Assembly (NCBI GenBank): GCA_914767885.1
Contig: CAJZBQ010000034.1
Location: forward strand, 281,001 to 345,000
Reading direction: 5' to 3'
Length of the DNA: 64,000 nt
DNA from: Blepharisma stoltei
Lineage: Eukaryota > Ciliophora > Heterotrichea > Heterotrichida > Blepharismidae
Made by a program: the position numbers and the translations under genes. Positions 31,230 to 42,547 of the stretch are shown here, one piece after another. The notes under the pieces were generated by a model. It saw nothing but the letters and a program-made list of their open reading frames with translations. It was not told where the DNA came from and made no database searches. Numbering within the stretch: the first letter of the stretch is position 1; the number at the start of each line of letters is the position of its first letter.

Positions 31230-32864
31230 TTATTCGTATTGGCTTGGGGCGAAAACATCGTCAATTTTGAGAATCATTCTTACGAGCTGGGTAGCAAGCT
31301 GCAGCTGTTGAGTTTTGCTGTTCAAGGACTCGTAGACGCACAACTCTTTCATGTCATTTGTACCCTGGTTTAAGCAGTCAACTCCGAATCTCTTTGAGGA
31401 ATCTTCATTCATTGCTGCTTTAAGCATAGTTACTGTGTCAATAGGATTAAGCCCACTGTTTTCTGATAGTGCAGTTGGGATTTCTTCTAAGGCATCTGCA
31501 AAAGCTCTCATCGCATATTGTTCAATGGTTGGCTCTTTATCTACTTCATTATTGACAGCAATAGAGCACAATAATTCAGCACAGCCACCTCCATAAACGA
31601 TTCTAGAGTCTCTCACCATGTTTCTAACTACACAAATAGCATCATGAAGACATCTTTTAGCCTCATCAACAATCATTTTGTTTCCTCCTCTGACCAAAAT
31701 TGTAAGTGCGCTTAAGCTTGTGCCTCCTTCAATCACGATCATTCTATCATCTGTAGTGCCAAACCCGATTTCTCTAACAACAGCAGCATGTCCAAGCTTT
31801 TCAGGTGACAGCTCTTGGAATCTTGGGACAATTCTTCCTCCAGTGGCCATTGCAATTAGCTCAATTTCGACTCCTCCTACCCATCTGACAGCTGGCAAGT
31901 TATTGCTCATCAATAAGTGGTTAGCTTCATCATCAAATCCCCACTGACAAAGAACCATATTAGCTCCGCTATTTTTTACGTCTTCAATCATTTTGACGAA
32001 GTACCCTTGTTCCTGCTCATAAAGCTTTTGGTATTCTTCAGCTGACGTTACTTCAATCTTATGCTTAGTTTTAGGCTTTGGAGGCTCAAATGGGCAGGTT
32101 AAGATTGCAATTTTGGCATCATTTACCACCTTAGGCATTTGAGGATGTGACATATCTTTATCAATGACGATTCCTCTGATAAGAGCAGTGTCTTCAAGTG
32201 ACCCTCCAGGCTTACCTTCAACTTTGATATGTTCAAAATTCACGTCTCTTCTGGTCAAGTCTGCGACGTCTAATACAGCTTCAACAGCAATATCAGCTAA
32301 CTTCTGCTGGTGGGCTGACACTACTTTGCTGCATAGAGCAGTCATGGCACATTTTTTGAGGACTTCATGGTTATTAGCCTGGATATCAAGCTCTTCTGAG
32401 GTGCTTTCGAGGTGTCTCACTGCAATTTCACATGCACGCTCATAGCCGTCACAGATTCTCAATGGATGGATCCCTTTGTCAAGAAGACTGAGAGAACGTT
32501 CAAGCAAAGCTCCAGCGAGCACGACGACTCCTGTTGTCCCGTCTCCGATCTCGTCATCTTGGGATTTGCTGAGCTCTACAAGGAGTTTTGCGATTTGGTG
32601 CTGGACTTCCATTTTGTCTAGAATTGTAGCGCCGTCGTTGGTTACTGTGACATCTCCATCTTTGGAAACTAAAATTTTATCCATCCCGCATGGACCTAAG
32701 CTGGTTCTTAGAAGATTTGTGACAGCTCTGGCAGCTTGAATGTTGGCTTTTTGGGCTTCTAAACCTTTTACGCGGGCTTTCTTTTCTTGCTCTTTTATGA
32801 TTATGAAAGGACGGCCGAACTCATCAAAGGCTAAGAATTGTCCTTGATTCCCAAGTTGTGCCAT
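31230..32864 (-). CDS. CCT5: Cytosolic chaperonin subunit epsilon
   Basis: 544 aa, full family length. Epsilon-type N-terminus ([15 protein letters not shown]), chaperonin signatures [23 protein letters not shown] and [12 protein letters not shown], and I-V-Y-G-G-G-C-A-E near the ATPase end. It is one of eight TRiC/CCT subunits that fold actin and tubulin. Uninterrupted, GC-richer and more conserved than its neighbours. No TGA codons within. Confidence 0.97.
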   Translation of the reverse strand: MAQLGNQGQFLAFDEFGRPFIIIKEQEKKARVKGLEAQKANIQAARAVTNLLRTSLGPCGMDKILVSKDGDVTVTNDGATILDKMEVQHQIAKLLVELSKSQDDEIGDGTTGVVVLAGALLERSLSLLDKGIHPLRICDGYERACEIAVRHLESTSEELDIQANNHEVLKKCAMTALCSKVVSAHQQKLADIAVEAVLDVADLTRRDVNFEHIKVEGKPGGSLEDTALIRGIVIDKDMSHPQMPKVVNDAKIAILTCPFEPPKPKTKHKIEVTSAEEYQKLYEQEQGYFVKMIEDVKNSGANMVLCQWGFDDEANHLLMSNNLPAVRWVGGVEIELIAMATGGRIVPRFQELSPEKLGHAAVVREIGFGTTDDRMIVIEGGTSLSALTILVRGGNKMIVDEAKRCLHDAICVVRNMVRDSRIVYGGGCAELLCSIAVNNEVDKEPTIEQYAMRAFADALEEIPTALSENSGLNPIDTVTMLKAAMNEDSSKRFGVDCLNQGTNDMKELCVYESLNSKTQQLQLATQLVRMILKIDDVFAPSQYE

Positions 32865-33009
32865 ATTTTTATATTAAGGTGGCCAAATGAAATAGAATAG
32901 GAGATTTAAAATAGATAAATATAAAGAAATTAGGCAGAGAGATAAAGATAATTATTGGCTGAGCTTAGCTTAGAAATGTGTTGCTATCCCAACTTTAAGA
33001 GGGAAAATA

Positions 33010-33082
33010 GTTGCAAATTCTATTTAACTGGTAAAACTACATCTTAGTTGCAAATTCTATTTAACTGGTAAAACTACATCTT
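33010..33082. repeat. 36-bp tandem duplication at the stop codon of the coiled-coil gene
   Basis: TTGCAAATTCTATTTAACTG plus the following GTAAAACTACATCTT occurs twice in a row. The duplicated unit carries the codons D-V-V-L-P-V-K and the stop, so the protein is unchanged by the extra copy. Confidence 0.85.
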
Positions 33083-34053
33083 CTGAATCATCAAAAACAC
33101 TTGGATAAGCATAGTAAATGTTTATCGTAATATCTTTCTCGTCAATTTTGCTAAGCTGCTGATCTTTAAGCTTATTGCAAATCTCTTTTTCGCTTAAAAG
33201 TGTTTCTCTTAAACTTTGGCTTTGATCCTGCAATTTTTTCATAGCCTCCAAGCTTTCTTCAAATTTTTGATTCATGGTTGCCTTTCTTTCTTCAATTTCT
33301 ACATCTCGATGAGAAATAGAATTAAGACTTGCCTTCAATTTTTCAATGATCTCTTTTTTCTCTCTATCGTCCTGACTTTGACTGTATTCTTTTGTTATAT
33401 TTTCTTCTATATTGATTTTCAAATAATTTAAATTTGCTATTAGTATGTCTAAATTTTCTATATCTGCGCTGCTGTTTATAGAAGAATTTGATATATAATT
33501 CAAACACTCGTCAATGTATTTAAGTGTCTCTTTAAAGTTTGCAATTGTTTGCTTATGATTATAGCTATTGCTTTCGTGGCTGTTCTTTAAAAATGTAACT
33601 TTTGCGGTGATTTCATTGATGCTTTTATTTAACAGTTTATCTTGATTCTCTTTATTGGATTTAAGTGATAATATTTTAGCTTGAAGATCGCTTATTTTGG
33701 TGTCGAGATTAAATACTTCAGACTCATACGTATGCAATTGCTGGCTACATTCAGAAGACCTCTTTCCTAAATCACTAACTGCTTGATTGTTTCCAATCAA
33801 TGATTCGGCTGGTCTTTTTTTATGAACTTTGGATGCTTCCTCTTCTAAGGCTTTTGCTTCTAAATTAATTGAAGGATATATTTCTTTATTTATGCTTCTA
33901 ATAGTAAAGCTTAATGTTCAGATTGCTAAACCTTTTCTCTATCTATTTATTATTTATTGTATCATAAAATATGCTCTGTTCTCAATTAAAATTTCTTTAT
34001 TTTCCAATTACCAATATTCGATGAATTAAGAAAATTTTCAGTTGAGTTTTCAT
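33057..34053 (-). CDS. Coiled-coil protein, unknown; 5' part inferred
   Basis: The main body (33057 to about 33900) is a long coiled coil (E-V-F-N-L-D-T-K-I-S-D-L-Q-A-K-I, V-E-I-E-E-R-K-A-T-M-N-Q-K) ending D-S-E-D-V-V-L-P-V-K. No ATG exists in that open frame. Joining M-K-T-Q-L-K-I-F-L at 34053 to E-A-K-A-L-E-E-E-A across a TA-bounded segment (33863-34028, 166 bp) gives a whole number of codons (276 aa). That join is inference. The stop codon lies in a 36-bp tandem duplication. Confidence 0.6.
33863..34028. other. Possible IES (166 bp) near the 5' end of the coiled-coil gene
   Basis: Proposed only because it links an ATG to the open coiled-coil frame through TTA repeats. Other joins are possible. 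Confidence 0.4.
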
Positions 34054-34086
34054 TTTAACTCATTACTATAATAAACAATTTATCTA

Positions 34087-34905
34087 TTAAGTTTTATTAA
34101 CTGATGAAAGATACCCAACAATAATCCCCGCAATTAAGCACATCAGAACATGGAATAACCCGAAACCTTTTGCAGCAGTCTCTGTTGTAGACCTCTTAGG
34201 ATCGAATTCTCTTCTCTTCTGATCGTCATTTAGCTTTCTAAGCCTTGCTTCAAGCTCATTTTGCTGCTCCTCTAGTTTTGCATTGTAAATTTCTTGGTCA
34301 TGCAATTGATTTTTCATTTCTTCAACTTTCTCTGTTGATGGCTTAGGCTGAGGCTCCACAGGATCAATATAAACTGTGGTTCTTGGCTGAAAACTTCTTT
34401 TTTCACTAAGAATTGCTACACCAAGCTTTGTGCTTTGGGAGCCTTCTTTTGCATTGTTCCATAAGTCATTCACATCTTGAGCGGAGCATGTGGCAGGATT
34501 AAGTTGAGTGGGAATTGCTTGGACAAGAAAGCGATGAGAGACTTCGCCTGGGTGCTCAGATAGAGGCTGCATTATTATACTTACACAAATATAAATATAT
34601 ATATAATATGGCAAAATAAATTTAAAAACCTAGTTTTTAGTTTTAAAGGAAAAATAAATTTTTTTTACTTCAAAATGAACGATAAAGACTGAAAAAGTTA
34701 GTTCCTTGGCCTCTCCAGGGAACAAGATTCCTTGGCTTGGCCTAACAAGGTACGATTTAGGTGCAGTTGTACGAACTTTAAATGCCACCGGAGTAGTGTG
34801 TATATTTTTTAAATTTAGGGAAGTTGTCACTGTTGTACCCGGGATGAATTCAAATTCAAGCTCTTTATTAGGAATCATCATAAGGAATACCCGTTCAGTG
34901 TTCAT
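34087..34905 (-). CDS. VAP: VAP-family MSP-domain protein (ER contact-site tether)
   Basis: 237 aa after removing one 105-bp IES. MSP domain: L-N-L-K-N-I-H-T-T-P-V-A-F-K-V-R-T-T-A-P with Y-L-V-R-P-S-Q-G and, after the IES, H-R-F-L-V-Q-A-I-P. Then a coiled coil (L-E-E-Q-Q-N-E-L-E-A-R-L-R-K-L) and a C-terminal membrane anchor (L-F-H-V-L-M-C-L-I-A-G-I-I-V-G-Y-L). VAP proteins sit in the ER and bind FFAT motifs of lipid-transfer proteins; K-V-R-T-T-A-P is the FFAT-binding segment. The domain order is complete and typical. Confidence 0.9.
34580..34684. other. Short IES (105 bp) in the VAP gene
   Basis: TA-bounded, AT-rich, with in-frame stops. Excision joins L-T-F-S-V-F-I to I-M-Q-P-L-S-E-H-P, inside the MSP domain. 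Confidence 0.82.
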
Positions 34906-35004
34906 TTTGGTGACAATTATGAGATATTATAACCATTTTATGTGCGGAAACAGAATAATTAAATTAAAAATCTTTGAATAATACTCTGATTTTAATTCTC
35001 CTAA

Positions 35005-35541
35005 CTCCCCCTATCCTTGATCGAACGGCTCGCCATCGCTCGATCAAGGATGGGGTTTTAAAAAAAATTTGGGAAAAAAAAATGTTATATATAAAATTAA
35101 AAAATATATGTTTTTTTTATATATTTTAAATAAGAGAGGGTTTAGAGTATTTGATAATTATTATTACAGCAAAAAAATTGAATTAATTTCATAAGAAAAC
35201 CAATTTTTAATATTTTTATTTTACGGTTACCCTTTAAACTGTATAAATTTGAATTTGTTCCTTATTGAATTTTAAATTTTAAAGAATCTCTATTTTTTAG
35301 ATTATTGAGTTTTTAAGCTCAGGTTGATGACTAAATCACTTCGGATGCTTGATTCCGTAGCTTCTGTCATCTCAAAGCCTCTGACAACAACTTCATTAGG
35401 CACATCTTTCCCAAGCTTTTGAGAACTAATATATTTTTATATATATAAAAATTTGTATGATATGAAAATCGTTCGATCAAGGGTTAATTTTCCCATTTTT
35501 AGGAATTTTTACAGTCAATCGTTCGATCAAGAATGGCGGAG
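35005..35541 (-). mobile_element. Family II MITE (537 bp)
   Basis: CTCCCCCTATCCTTGATCGA at the left forms a hairpin with CGCTCGATCAAGGATGGGG. The right end carries two spaced CGTTCGATCAAG copies and ends GGCGGAG. Same layout as family I but unrelated repeat sequence. It lies between VAP and the small basic gene. Confidence 0.72.
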
Positions 35542-35675
35542 TAAAGAAATTGCAGTAATCCTCTTATTCTCTAATAAAAACACTAGCATTATATCAGTTA
35601 TTTTTAGAGCTTAAAGTTGGCTGTAAATATTTATAAACTTTTTCTCAAATTTCTTTTACTGAAAAGCAGTTTTAA

Positions 35676-36384
35676 ATGGATAATAAAGACCAATTAAATG
35701 AATTAGTAAAATGCAACAGCAAAAAGCCACACCAGATTACAGTACCTTTGATTTTACAAAGAACACAAAATATCGTACTCCCCCTTGGTTAGCAAACAAA
35801 AAAAAATTATTCTTGGACAAGTTTTTTTTTAATATTTTTATCCTTAAAATTATTTGGATTTAAAAATAAAAAACTACTTTAATTTGCAAAATTTCTGTTA
35901 TAGAGTGTTAATTGTCTAATATTTAATTTGATTTGCTTGAGGTTTCTTTATTATAATTATCAACTATATATTAAAATTTGCTTTTTAGCAAAAAACTTTA
36001 TATTGAAAATATTTTACTAGCTAACCTGCAAGAATTTTCTAATTATTTTGCTCTCTAGCCAAGGGAGGAGTTAAACATAGAATCAGCATTGTTTCGCCAG
36101 CGTTTTCTAAGACAACTTCAATGATTTCTTTAACTCCAAAAAAACCATTAGTTATGCCAAGATTAAAATCTAGAGGATCTACAAGAAGGATTAAGCCGGA
36201 GCTCTCAAGTCTCTTTGAATCCAGCACAACTAGTTCTCAAATATGAAAGCCTTTTTCTCAATTTGCTAGAGCGTCATTTGTGAGACCACCTACAGGTGGA
36301 GGTTTCGCTGGAATGATTTTAACCAGAAATTCTAAGACTTTGGAATATTCAAATAGATTCAAAATCAAGCAAGATTTTTACTAA
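35676..36384 (+). CDS. Small basic protein split by a MITE-bearing IES, unknown
   Basis: 135 aa after excision, with one TGA as Trp (S-Q-I-W-K-P-F). Start M-D-N-K-D-Q-L-N-E-L; junction R-T-Q-N to K-H-R-I-S-I; then Ser/Thr/Arg-rich sequence (P-R-L-K-S-R-G-S-T-R-R-I-K-P), F-V-R-P-P-T-G-G-G-F and a basic end. No domain recognised. Neither half exceeds a usual ORF length cut-off, so the gene would be missed without the code change and the IES. The precise frame restoration supports it being real. Confidence 0.65.
35771..36071. other. IES (301 bp) in the small basic gene
   Basis: TA-bounded; it extends 7 bp left and 1 bp right of the enclosed MITE. Excision joins the two coding halves in frame. 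Confidence 0.75.
35778..36070 (-). mobile_element. Family IV MITE (293 bp)
   Basis: Ends CTCCCCCTTGGTTAGCAAAC and CTAGCCAAGGGAGGAG. The interior (TTGAGGTTTCTTTATTATAA, ATCAACTATATATTAAAA) is a diverged version of the family I core, so the ends differ more than the centre. Confidence 0.75.
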
Positions 36385-37022
36385 AAAATAATGTATGAAT
36401 TATATAATGGATCCAATATAATAAACTTATTTTAAAACAAGTAGAATATTTTTCAGGAAATATATTCGCCAAGTTTTAATTAAGATTGTATAAATATTAA
36501 TTGTCCTGTATAGCTTTTATAAAATTTTTAATAATACTTATGAAAATAATAATGCAATACTTTTTCATTCGAAAATAATCAGGTCAAATTATAAAAGAAA
36601 ATTAAAATGTGATTAATTAAGTTTGCTATTATGAAAAAGCTAATAAGCTTGATAAATAATAATAAAAAATTAAATTTAGAAGCAGAGCATTTATCTTATC
36701 AATGAATTAAGTATCAAATATTATGAAGAATCCAAAATGGTATATTAGATTTAAGCTAGCTATTAATGCCAATCCTTAACAAAGCCCTAGGTTATATTTG
36801 AAATTTCAATCAAAAATATGAATAAATTTATACTAAACGCTTTCTTAACGTGAAAATTATTTTTGAAGAGTTGATAAAACCTAACTAATAAATTAAGTAC
36901 TTCTACTCGAAGTGATTTTTATCATGAAATAGAATATTTAATAATATTAACCAAACTTCTTTGTTTTAGTGTAAACCCCAAAAATTATAAAATTTCTTAT
37001 TTCTATAATTGATAAAAATAAA
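36385..37022. other. Intergenic, no gene recognised
   Basis: AT-rich spacer upstream of NUP98; nothing supported. Confidence 0.5.
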
Positions 37023-39476
37023 ATGAATTTTCAAAAACCAAATTCATTTCAGCAATTTGGCCAAACAGACCCTTCTGGCTTTCACTCTGGCTTTTCTAAC
37101 TCATATGCATCTCAGCCTTTTTCATCTGGCTTTACCAAACCTCCTCAAGGAGGCTTTGGCATTCCTTCAGCAACGCCAGTGTCAACTTCTTCAACCTCTT
37201 TTTCTAATCCTCATTTTACTCAAAGCCAACCTTTTAACTCGAATCCTCCACAACCTTCAGGCTTCTCCCAAGCTCAGTTCCAAAATGCCGGAACCCAACA
37301 GCCATTTGGAGCACAGCCAGCCCCCCTATTTTCAAGCCCCATGAATGTAGCTGGAAGTCCTATGAAAGGATTTCAATCAAGTTTTCAGCAGAATTCTCCA
37401 GCCATGAATAACTCTGCAAATGGGACAAAAAGCACAAGATATAGAGAAGATTCATCGACAGAAACGCATATTGGCATAACATCTATTTCTGGGCTAGATG
37501 AATTTCAAAATAGATCCATTGAAGAATTAAGATTTGAGGACTATAAATTTAATGATGGGTATATCAGAAATACCCAAACAGGAGTTTATCCTATAATTAG
37601 TCAACCTCCTCCTTTTTCAGGAGCCACAAGCAGTTTTGGAGGGATTAGGTCAGCTTTGAAAACTGCAAATACTTTTCCAAACGTTTCAGGGGCAGCACCA
37701 ACAAGTAATACAGCTAATATATCAAATTTTGGAGGAAATATTCCACAAAATCAATGGAACTCAAATGGAAGCTTCTCTGCAGGCACTCAACAAAACTCTG
37801 TGCAGTCTATTTTCAGCCAAACTTCAACATCAAATACTACAGTTGGATCATCATCAGGATCTTCAATCTCAGGAGGAGCAAGCTCAATTTGGCAAACTCA
37901 AACCCAAAACTCTTTATTTTCTCAGCCAAATCCTCTATTTCCTCAAACCACAGGTCAACAAACATTTAGCCAAGCATCAAATATTGGAAGTATGAGTTCT
38001 CAAGCCCCCAATAAATCGTTGTTTGGAAATATAAATAATGCTCCTACTCAGCAGATAGTCATTCAGCCTATAATGCAAGCTTCATTATTTGGAAGCATAA
38101 ATCCACCTCAAGCTCCATTATTTCCTACAAATATTCAACAAAGTAATCCACAGCCAAGCTCCTTATTTGGAGCAAATTCTTCAAACAGCCAATTTGCAGG
38201 AGCTTCTATAAGTTCGCTCAGTAGCAGTTTATTTGCAAATCCTCAACAGCAAGCTCCATATTATAATCCTCCTCAGCAAACCCAAGCATCTTTATTCAGT
38301 TCTGCACAGCCAATGGGAGGAAATTTATTTCCAAACAACCCTCAAAAGCCAGCTGGGCTTTTTGCTCCAACGCAGCCTAACCTCAGTCAAGCTCAAATTC
38401 CTCATATGGATGCACTGCTAACTGCATTTAAAGATCCCCAAGGGCTATTATCTATTTTCTCTTATAATTCTCTTGAAGAAATCGTTTCTTCATATAAAAG
38501 AGACACTGATCTGTTTAAACTGCCTAAGAAAACCAGTCTTATTTCTCGTTTTTCAGATACTCCAAAGCTCAGCCATGACTCAGATTTTAATAAATGGAGG
38601 CAGAATATAGATAGAAGATCCCTCACGCCAAAATTAAAATGAGAGCCCTCCAGATTCAGTCCTATATTAGATAGAAAAGAAAGATACGTGATCACTAAAA
38701 AATCGTCTTTTGAAAAGTTAAGACTTGAGGAATATGAGGGAGAAGACAATTCCAAATATTTTAAGGCTGTTTCCTCATCATCAGACTCCCCTAAACGTGT
38801 AAAAACCACTGAAATTATAGCCACAACATATAACCCCTATCCAATTAGAATGGCTATTACAGTCATTTCCACCACAACAATACAAGAAATCAAATACAAA
38901 GTTTTTAAAAAGCTTGAGTGGGTTGAGATGTCAAGAATCCAACTGACGTTTAAGTCAAAAATATTACAAGACTCAGATACTATCAAATCTCTAAGCATGA
39001 TCCATCATGATGCCATTGATGTAATTGTAACACAAGAGCCTCAAGAGCCTAAAGAAACGTTTGCTCCTGTAGATCTGCTTCCGAAGCTTAAAAGACCTGA
39101 ATACTTCACGACGCCGTCAATGATAGAAATTGCTCGTATGACAACAGAGGAAATTAAAAGTATAAAAAATTTTACTATAGAAAATAAATTTGGGAAAATT
39201 GTTTTTGATGGAGAAACAAATATGACGGGCTTAAATTTAGATGAAATAGTAGAAATTCAGCAAAATGAAATCAATGTATATCCAAATGATCAAGATAAGC
39301 CTAAGATTGGAGAAGGGCTTAACAAGCCAGCAACAATTTATTTATTTAATTGTGTAGCAAAGAAAAATAAGACAGACAATGAATTTAGAAAAAAACTAAA
39401 AGGGATAGCTGATATTGAATTTGTCAATTGGGATAGAATATCAAAAATCTGGGTGTTTAAAGTTAAGCATTTTTAA
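37023..39476 (+). CDS. NUP98: Nucleoporin Nup98 with GLEBS motif, ubiquitin-like segment and autoproteolytic-domain fold
   Basis: 817 aa, open through one TGA Trp (K-L-K-W-E-P-S-R). FG/GLFG-poor repeat region rich in Q, S, N, P with S-L-F-G and L-F motifs; a GLEBS (Rae1-binding) segment S-I-E-E-L-R-F-E-D-Y-K near residue 165; a stretch near 600-680 that looks ubiquitin-like (Y-P-I-R-M-A-I-T-V-I ... I-Q-L-T-F-K-S-K-I-L-Q-D). The C-terminal ~130 residues form the Nup98 domain: N-F-T-I-E-N-K-F-G-K-I-V-F, T-G-L-N-L-D-E-I-V, V-Y-P-N-D, G-E-G-L-N-K-P-A, W-V-F-K-V-K-H-F. The protein ends exactly at H-F, where autocleavage normally occurs before Ser, so no Nup96 partner is encoded here. It acts at the nuclear pore. 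Confidence 0.9.
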
Positions 39477-39775
39477 ATTTAATTTAATAGCTTAATTGTT
39501 TAGGCGATGATTTCTAGCAGATACTAGTTAATATGGGTATTCTAGCTGTTGTTCAGCTATGTGTGGAGATATGATATATAAATAATTTAGCGAATTCCAA
39601 ATAAATTAAGTAGAAAGCACTTAATTTTCAATTTTTAAATTAATAAAAATAAAAATAAACATTCAAAATCCATTTAAACCTACTTGGCTTCAATACTAGC
39701 TTTTCTATTTCAAATCCTCTCAATCATCTCGGCCTAATGCTTCCTATTTTGCAAAACCCTCTCAATTTACACTTA

Positions 39776-40163
39776 CTCCCCCCCCCCCCCTCCGTGAGCG
39801 AACAAAAAAATTTTGTTCGCTCACGGAGGGGGGTTAATTTTTTTTTTTAAAAAAAAATTTATATATAAATTTTATAAAAAATATTTTTTCGAAATTTAAA
39901 AAAAATCCTAATTTGCAAAAATTGGGAAGCAAATATTAATTTAATTTGCAAAATTTATGTTTTTAAAACGCAATTTGTTTAAAATTAAACAGAATTAGCT
40001 CTAGATTTCATTATACTAATTATCACTTATATATCAAAAATTTTTTTCCATTAAAATTTTTTCTATTAAAAAAATTTTTGTTCACTCACGGAGGGTGGGT
40101 TTTTGGTCAAAAAATGGCGATTTTTCTAATGGTTTTGTTCGCTCACGGAGGGGGGGGGGGGAG
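39776..40163 (-). mobile_element. Family I MITE (388 bp) in the NUP98 pseudogene
   Basis: Near-identical to the copies at 25583 and 51509, with hairpin at left and direct-repeat end at right. Confidence 0.92.
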
Positions 40164-41518
40164 TTAGTATCCCCTTATCTATACTTGAGCAAGCTTCTAC
40201 AACTTCATTTATTTCAAGGCCATTCATTTAATACAAATTCTAAATCACCTTCACTATAACCCAAACAATATTCAAAATGCAGGAACCTAACAGCCATTTG
40301 GAGGGCAGCCAGCCCCCTATTTTCAAGCTCCACGAATTTAGCTGGAAGTCCTATGGAAGGGTTTCAATCAGACTTTCAACAGAATTCTCCAGTTATGGAT
40401 AACTCTGCAAAAGGGACAAAAAGCACAAGATATCGAGTCGTACACATACTGAAGATTGTTGGCTTAACTTACATTCCTGAGCTAGATTTCAAAATAGATC
40501 CATTGAAGAATTAAGGTTTGAGGACTATAAATTTAATGAATGGCATAAAAGGAATATCCAAATAAGAATTTATCCTATAATTAGTCAACCAAATTTTATT
40601 TTTTCACAAACCAAAAGTCAGCAGTTAAGTTAACCATTGGATATAGGAGATTCTGATTCTAAAGCCTACTTTAAATCGCAGTTGGAAAATACCACTGATA
40701 AGCTAATCATGCTTAGGCAATATTTGATGTCAATTTAAACCAGGCGCACTTCAATAATTTCTATGAATATTCAACAAAATAAGACACAGCCATTCTCTTT
40801 CTTCAGACCAAGTACTCAAATAGCCAATTACAGGACTTAGCATAAGTTCTCTAGGCCACTATCTACTTTGAAAAATCCAATCCCAAGCTCCTTATATCCC
40901 CCTTAGCAAGCACCAGAATCTTTATTTAGTTGTACACATCTAATAGGATAGTGCTTATTTTTAAGCTATTTTCGAAAGCTATCTGAAGCCTTCTCTCAAA
41001 CAGAGACTAGCCTATAAAGTCAAACTCAATTTTCTAGAACACATGGGTTTTGAATAATCAAAAGATAATCCTAGCGATCTCTGTTCAAATTTTCTACTGA
41101 AATTTCGTTTTGAATTGAATAAAGAAGACTGCGCTGGCTAATAATTCTGAAATTCTAGCATTTTAGCTCAATTTTCAGATACTCCAAGACTAGCCGATGA
41201 CGTAGACCCAATAAATGGAGGCAGAATATAGACAAAAGTCCATCCACTCCTAAAATTAAAAGAAACTTACTAAAAGTAAGGCCAATTGAAGAAAAAGTAA
41301 ATGATATCAACCCTGAAAAATCATCTTGTGAAAAGTGAAGTTTGAAGAAATAAGATGAAAAATCAAGACCGTTTCATTATCCCAAAATTCGCCTAATTTT
41401 GCGGAGAAAACTGAAATTATAGTAGCCTATATCCAGTTAGAACGATAATTTCGCCCACCTCCAGTGCAATAATAAAGGAAATCAGATACAAAATTCTTCA
41501 ACATGTAACATCGATAGA

Positions 41519-42005
41519 GAGAGAATTAATTAGAGAGGGTTAAAACGGGATTTATTTCAGGCCCCAATCCAGTCGAGATTCAAGTTCACGCTCCTGTGGC
41601 CACCTAACGCCCTTTTCTGCCGGCGTCACCATTTTTCATGACGTCGACATCTTTCGGGGAAACTCACCAGATCTGCTTGGATTAAAATTTTCAGCAAAGG
41701 ACTCTCTTAACCCCTGGTATTGCTCAGGGTATGATGGAATTGTTCAAAGTCTCCTTCTGGAACTACCTCTGCCATTTACAGGCAGCATAATGCTTCTCCA
41801 GAAGTGCTCGACTGGTGTTGCGCCGTCGGTCTTCTTGTATTTGGGTTGTGGGGAGACCCAGTCAGCCCAAGCCCACACCCTTGCCACCGCGACCCCGTGG
41901 TCCCTAAGGGGCCACCTTTTTTCTTCTGGAAGCCCCAAGTTTTGGGGATTTTTTCTGTTGCTCTGAGCAACTGCTGTAATTGCCTAAAATTGCAATTATT
42001 AAAAC
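41519..42005 (-). mobile_element. Retroposon-like insert, family A copy 2 (487 bp)
   Basis: Flanked by CGATAGA (41512-41518, 42006-42012). The reverse complement matches the insert at 13367-13852 and ends in the same TAACCCTCTCTAATTAATTC style tail. The duplicated NUP98 sequence is continuous across it, giving an insertion-free reference (the intact gene). Confidence 0.8.
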
Positions 42006-42547
42006 CGATAGAAGAATCTGACGTTTAAATCAAAAATCTTACAAGACTCAGGCTCCATAAAATCTCTAAACATGATCCTTCATGACGAAATTAATGCAAT
42101 TGTCATCCTATAGAAGTTAGAGCCAAAACAAGAGCCATCTCTTTTGATGTGCTTCCGAAGCTCACAAATCCCAATGCTTCACTAAGCTTTCAATGGTAAA
42201 ACTTTCACGTATGACCGCAGAAGAGCTTAAAAGTGAAAAGAATTTCACTATAGAAAACAAATTTGAAAAAATTGTTTTCGATGGAGAAACAAATGTGACG
42301 AGCTTAAATTTAGATGAAATAGTGAAGATAGACTCAAGAGGAGTCAGGATAAAGCATAATAGTCGCTATGTAAAATTGAAGAAAGGCTCAACAGGTCAGC
42401 AACAATTTATTTATACAATTTTGCTCCTTATTTCTAGAAAACCTTATAAAAAATTCAGAGTGATTTAAAAGAATTTGTCATCTGTGACTCAATACCAAAA
42501 CCTGGGTGTTAAAGTTAAGCACTTTAAATTTTTAATTTAATTACTAA

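Larger units (their letters stand above)
39655..42540 (+). pseudogene. Decayed tandem copy of NUP98
   Basis: DNA similarity to the intact gene runs in order from near its start (ATTCAAAATCCATTTAAACC at 39661) through the GLEBS region (TCCATTGAAGAATTAAGGTT at 40498) to the C-terminal domain (GGAGAAACAAATGTGACGAG at 42283) and the H-F end at about 42520. Frames are broken many times outside the inserts. A family I MITE (39776-40163) and a family A retroposon (41519-42005) also interrupt it. The copy begins about 180 bp after the intact gene, so it arose by tandem duplication. Confidence 0.88.

Noticed and set aside
36039-36227. Minus-strand open frame
   Set aside because: Antisense to the small basic gene and overlapping a MITE end; the plus-strand frame has the better support.
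41744-42028. Three overlapping open frames on both strands
   Set aside because: GC-rich retroposon sequence is open by composition; the two family A copies do not share a frame.
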